Part shown: in pieces, positions 13,671-14,528 of the stretch
Numbering within the stretch: the first letter of the stretch is position 1
Layout of the letters: each line of letters starts with the position of its first letter
Assembly (NCBI GenBank): GCA_019241495.1
Contig: JAFAWZ010000020.1
Coordinates: 1 to 14,528, forward strand
Origin: Acidimicrobiales bacterium
Lineage (GTDB): Bacteria; Actinomycetota; Acidimicrobiia; Acidimicrobiales; Palsa-688
Length of the DNA: 14,528 nt
Direction of reading: 5' to 3'
The notes under the pieces: generated by a model
The model's input: the letters and a program-made list of their open reading frames with translations, nothing else
What the model was told of the DNA's origin: nothing
The model's database searches: none
Translations under genes and position numbers: made by a program

Positions 13671-14113
13671 ATGGTGGTGCGCCCGAACTGGATCTTGTCG
13701 CCCTTGCGGACCGTGACAGGAGCGGTGACCTTTTTACCGTTGAGAAAGGTGCCGTTCGTGGATCCGAGGTCCTCGACGAGCAGGTCGCCGCCGCGGCGAA
13801 ACACGCGGGCATGGAGTTGGGAGACAAAGGTGTCGCGGGCCAGAAGGACGGCACAGCCGCCGGCCCTCCCTACTGTGACCTCGTCGGGTAGCGGGAACTC
13901 CTTTCCTCTGTCCTCTTCAGGAGAGACGACCACCAGCTTTTCGGGCCCCACGTGCGCCGGCCGGGCCGCCGGCGCGACCGGCGCCGCTGCTCCTGGCGGC
14001 GCGGCCTTCGGCTCGCGCATCTCGACCCATACCGCCCGCAGCACGCGCAGGAAGAAGAGGTACAGCACGGCGAGGAACACGTACTTGAGGAGGGTGAGGA
14101 CCGGATCGGGCAC
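13655..14113 (-). CDS. fhaB: FHA-domain membrane protein FhaB (FipA)
   Basis: FhaB is a small membrane-anchored phosphothreonine reader; in mycobacteria (FipA) it links PknA signalling to FtsZ and FtsQ. The 152-residue product has an N-terminal hydrophobic helix (about 5-25, LTLLKYVFLAVLYLFFLRVL), an Ala/Pro-rich linker (37-55), and one FHA domain (about 60-152). FHA motifs are VTVGRAGGC (the GR pair), DTFVSQLHARVF (Ser and His that contact phosphothreonine) and DLGSTNGTFLNGKKV. The GTG start, 17 nt after the fhaA stop, has no strong ribosome-binding site. Length and architecture match actinobacterial FhaB. The stop lies in the first copy (in transcription order) of a 17-bp tandem repeat shared with the pstP start. 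Confidence 0.95.
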   Translation of the reverse strand: MPDPVLTLLKYVFLAVLYLFFLRVLRAVWVEMREPKAAPPGAAAPVAPAARPAHVGPEKLVVVSPEEDRGKEFPLPDEVTVGRAGGCAVLLARDTFVSQLHARVFRRGGDLLVEDLGSTNGTFLNGKKVTAPVTVRKGDKIQFGRTTMEVRK

Positions 14114-14130
14114 TGGCCGGGGCTGGCCCT

Positions 14131-14528
14131 CTAGCTCCGCTCGAATGACAGGGTCGTGGACCCCACCGTGATCTGGTCGCCGGGACGGAGAGGTTGGACG
14201 GTGACAATCGGTGTCCCGTTCAGCCGGGTGCCGTTGGTGCTGCCCATGTCGGCGATCTCAAAGCTGCCGTGGTCGCTCGGGATGGGCCGGATCTCAGCGT
14301 GGTAGCGGCTCACGTTCGGGTCGGCCAGCACCACCCCGCAGTCGGGGAGCCGGCCTATGGTGACGGGCCGGGTGCCCAGCTCCCGGGTCCGCCCGTCGGG
14401 CAGCACCAGCCTGGACTTCAGCTCGTCTTCACGCTTTTGGATCTCACCCGAGACGAGCAGCATTCCGGGTGACAGCTGCTCGTCGGTCTCCATGGCCACC
14501 TTCACCGGGCCGAGGAAGCTGTAACGCT
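14131..14528 (-). CDS. fhaA: FHA-domain protein FhaA, C-terminal part (5' end outside window)
   Basis: FhaA is a cytoplasmic PknB substrate that in mycobacteria binds the phosphorylated pseudokinase region of MviN/MurJ and tunes peptidoglycan synthesis. The frame is open to the right edge. The visible 131 residues begin RYSFLGPVKVAMETDEQLSPG, which fits the end of the conserved N-terminal DUF3662 domain. A short charged linker (GEIQKREDELKSR) follows, then a C-terminal FHA domain: PVTIGRLPDCGVVLADPNVSRYHAEI and DMGSTNGTRLNG hold the Arg, Ser, His and Asn of the phosphothreonine pocket. The usual long Gly/Pro/Tyr-rich linker of mycobacterial FhaA is missing; here the two domains are nearly adjacent. 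An ATG-like start inside the window would truncate the N-terminal domain, so the gene is treated as continuing. It heads the visible fhaA-fhaB-pstP-rodA-pbpA-pknB operon. Confidence 0.93.
   Translation of the reverse strand, partial: RYSFLGPVKVAMETDEQLSPGMLLVSGEIQKREDELKSRLVLPDGRTRELGTRPVTIGRLPDCGVVLADPNVSRYHAEIRPIPSDHGSFEIADMGSTNGTRLNGTPIVTVQPLRPGDQITVGSTTLSFERS

Overview
The window reads as GC-rich actinobacterial chromosome next to the replication origin. Strong third-position G/C bias, frequent GTG starts and 4-nt stop/start overlaps all fit. Gene order resembles the two arms flanking oriC in Mycobacterium and Streptomyces. The divergent N-termini and unusual tails suggest a lineage well outside Mycobacteriales, possibly Acidimicrobiia-like. 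That placement is inference; no taxonomic search was possible.

Left arm (about 1-4364, all minus strand, read right to left): rpmH, rnpA, yidD, yidC, jag, rsmG and then the N-terminal part of a probable ParA that runs off the left edge. This is the ribosomal protein / RNase P / membrane insertase / segregation cluster that normally borders dnaA. Two parS-type palindromes (GTTTCACGTG-centred) lie between rsmG and the probable parA.

Middle (about 4417-7639): an MscS-family channel and a thiolase on the plus strand, crgA (division regulator) on the minus strand, and a glutamine amidotransferase (trpG/pabA type) on the plus strand, divergent from crgA across a 32-nt gap.

Right arm (about 7617-14528, minus strand): the cell-wall growth and signalling operon, transcribed fhaA (partial), fhaB, pstP, rodA, pbpA, pknB. 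It encodes a PASTA Ser/Thr kinase, its PP2C phosphatase, two FHA phospho-readers, a SEDS polymerase and its class B PBP partner. A separate pknA is absent.

Most notable features: (i) the two arms that in relatives flank dnaA-dnaN-recF-gyrB-gyrA are joined here with only an mscS and a thiolase between rpmH and crgA; (ii) RodA has His where the catalytic Asp of SEDS enzymes is expected, and its partner PbpA has SCD in place of SxN; (iii) a 17-bp triplication spans the fhaB stop and pstP start; (iv) rsmG lacks a canonical start in a clearly coding stretch; (v) parS sites sit in the leader of a probable ParA with a long acidic/proline-rich N-terminus. I found no mobile element, CRISPR array, tRNA or rRNA, and no intergenic gap longer than about 175 nt. 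I did not recognise a wholly new biological system.
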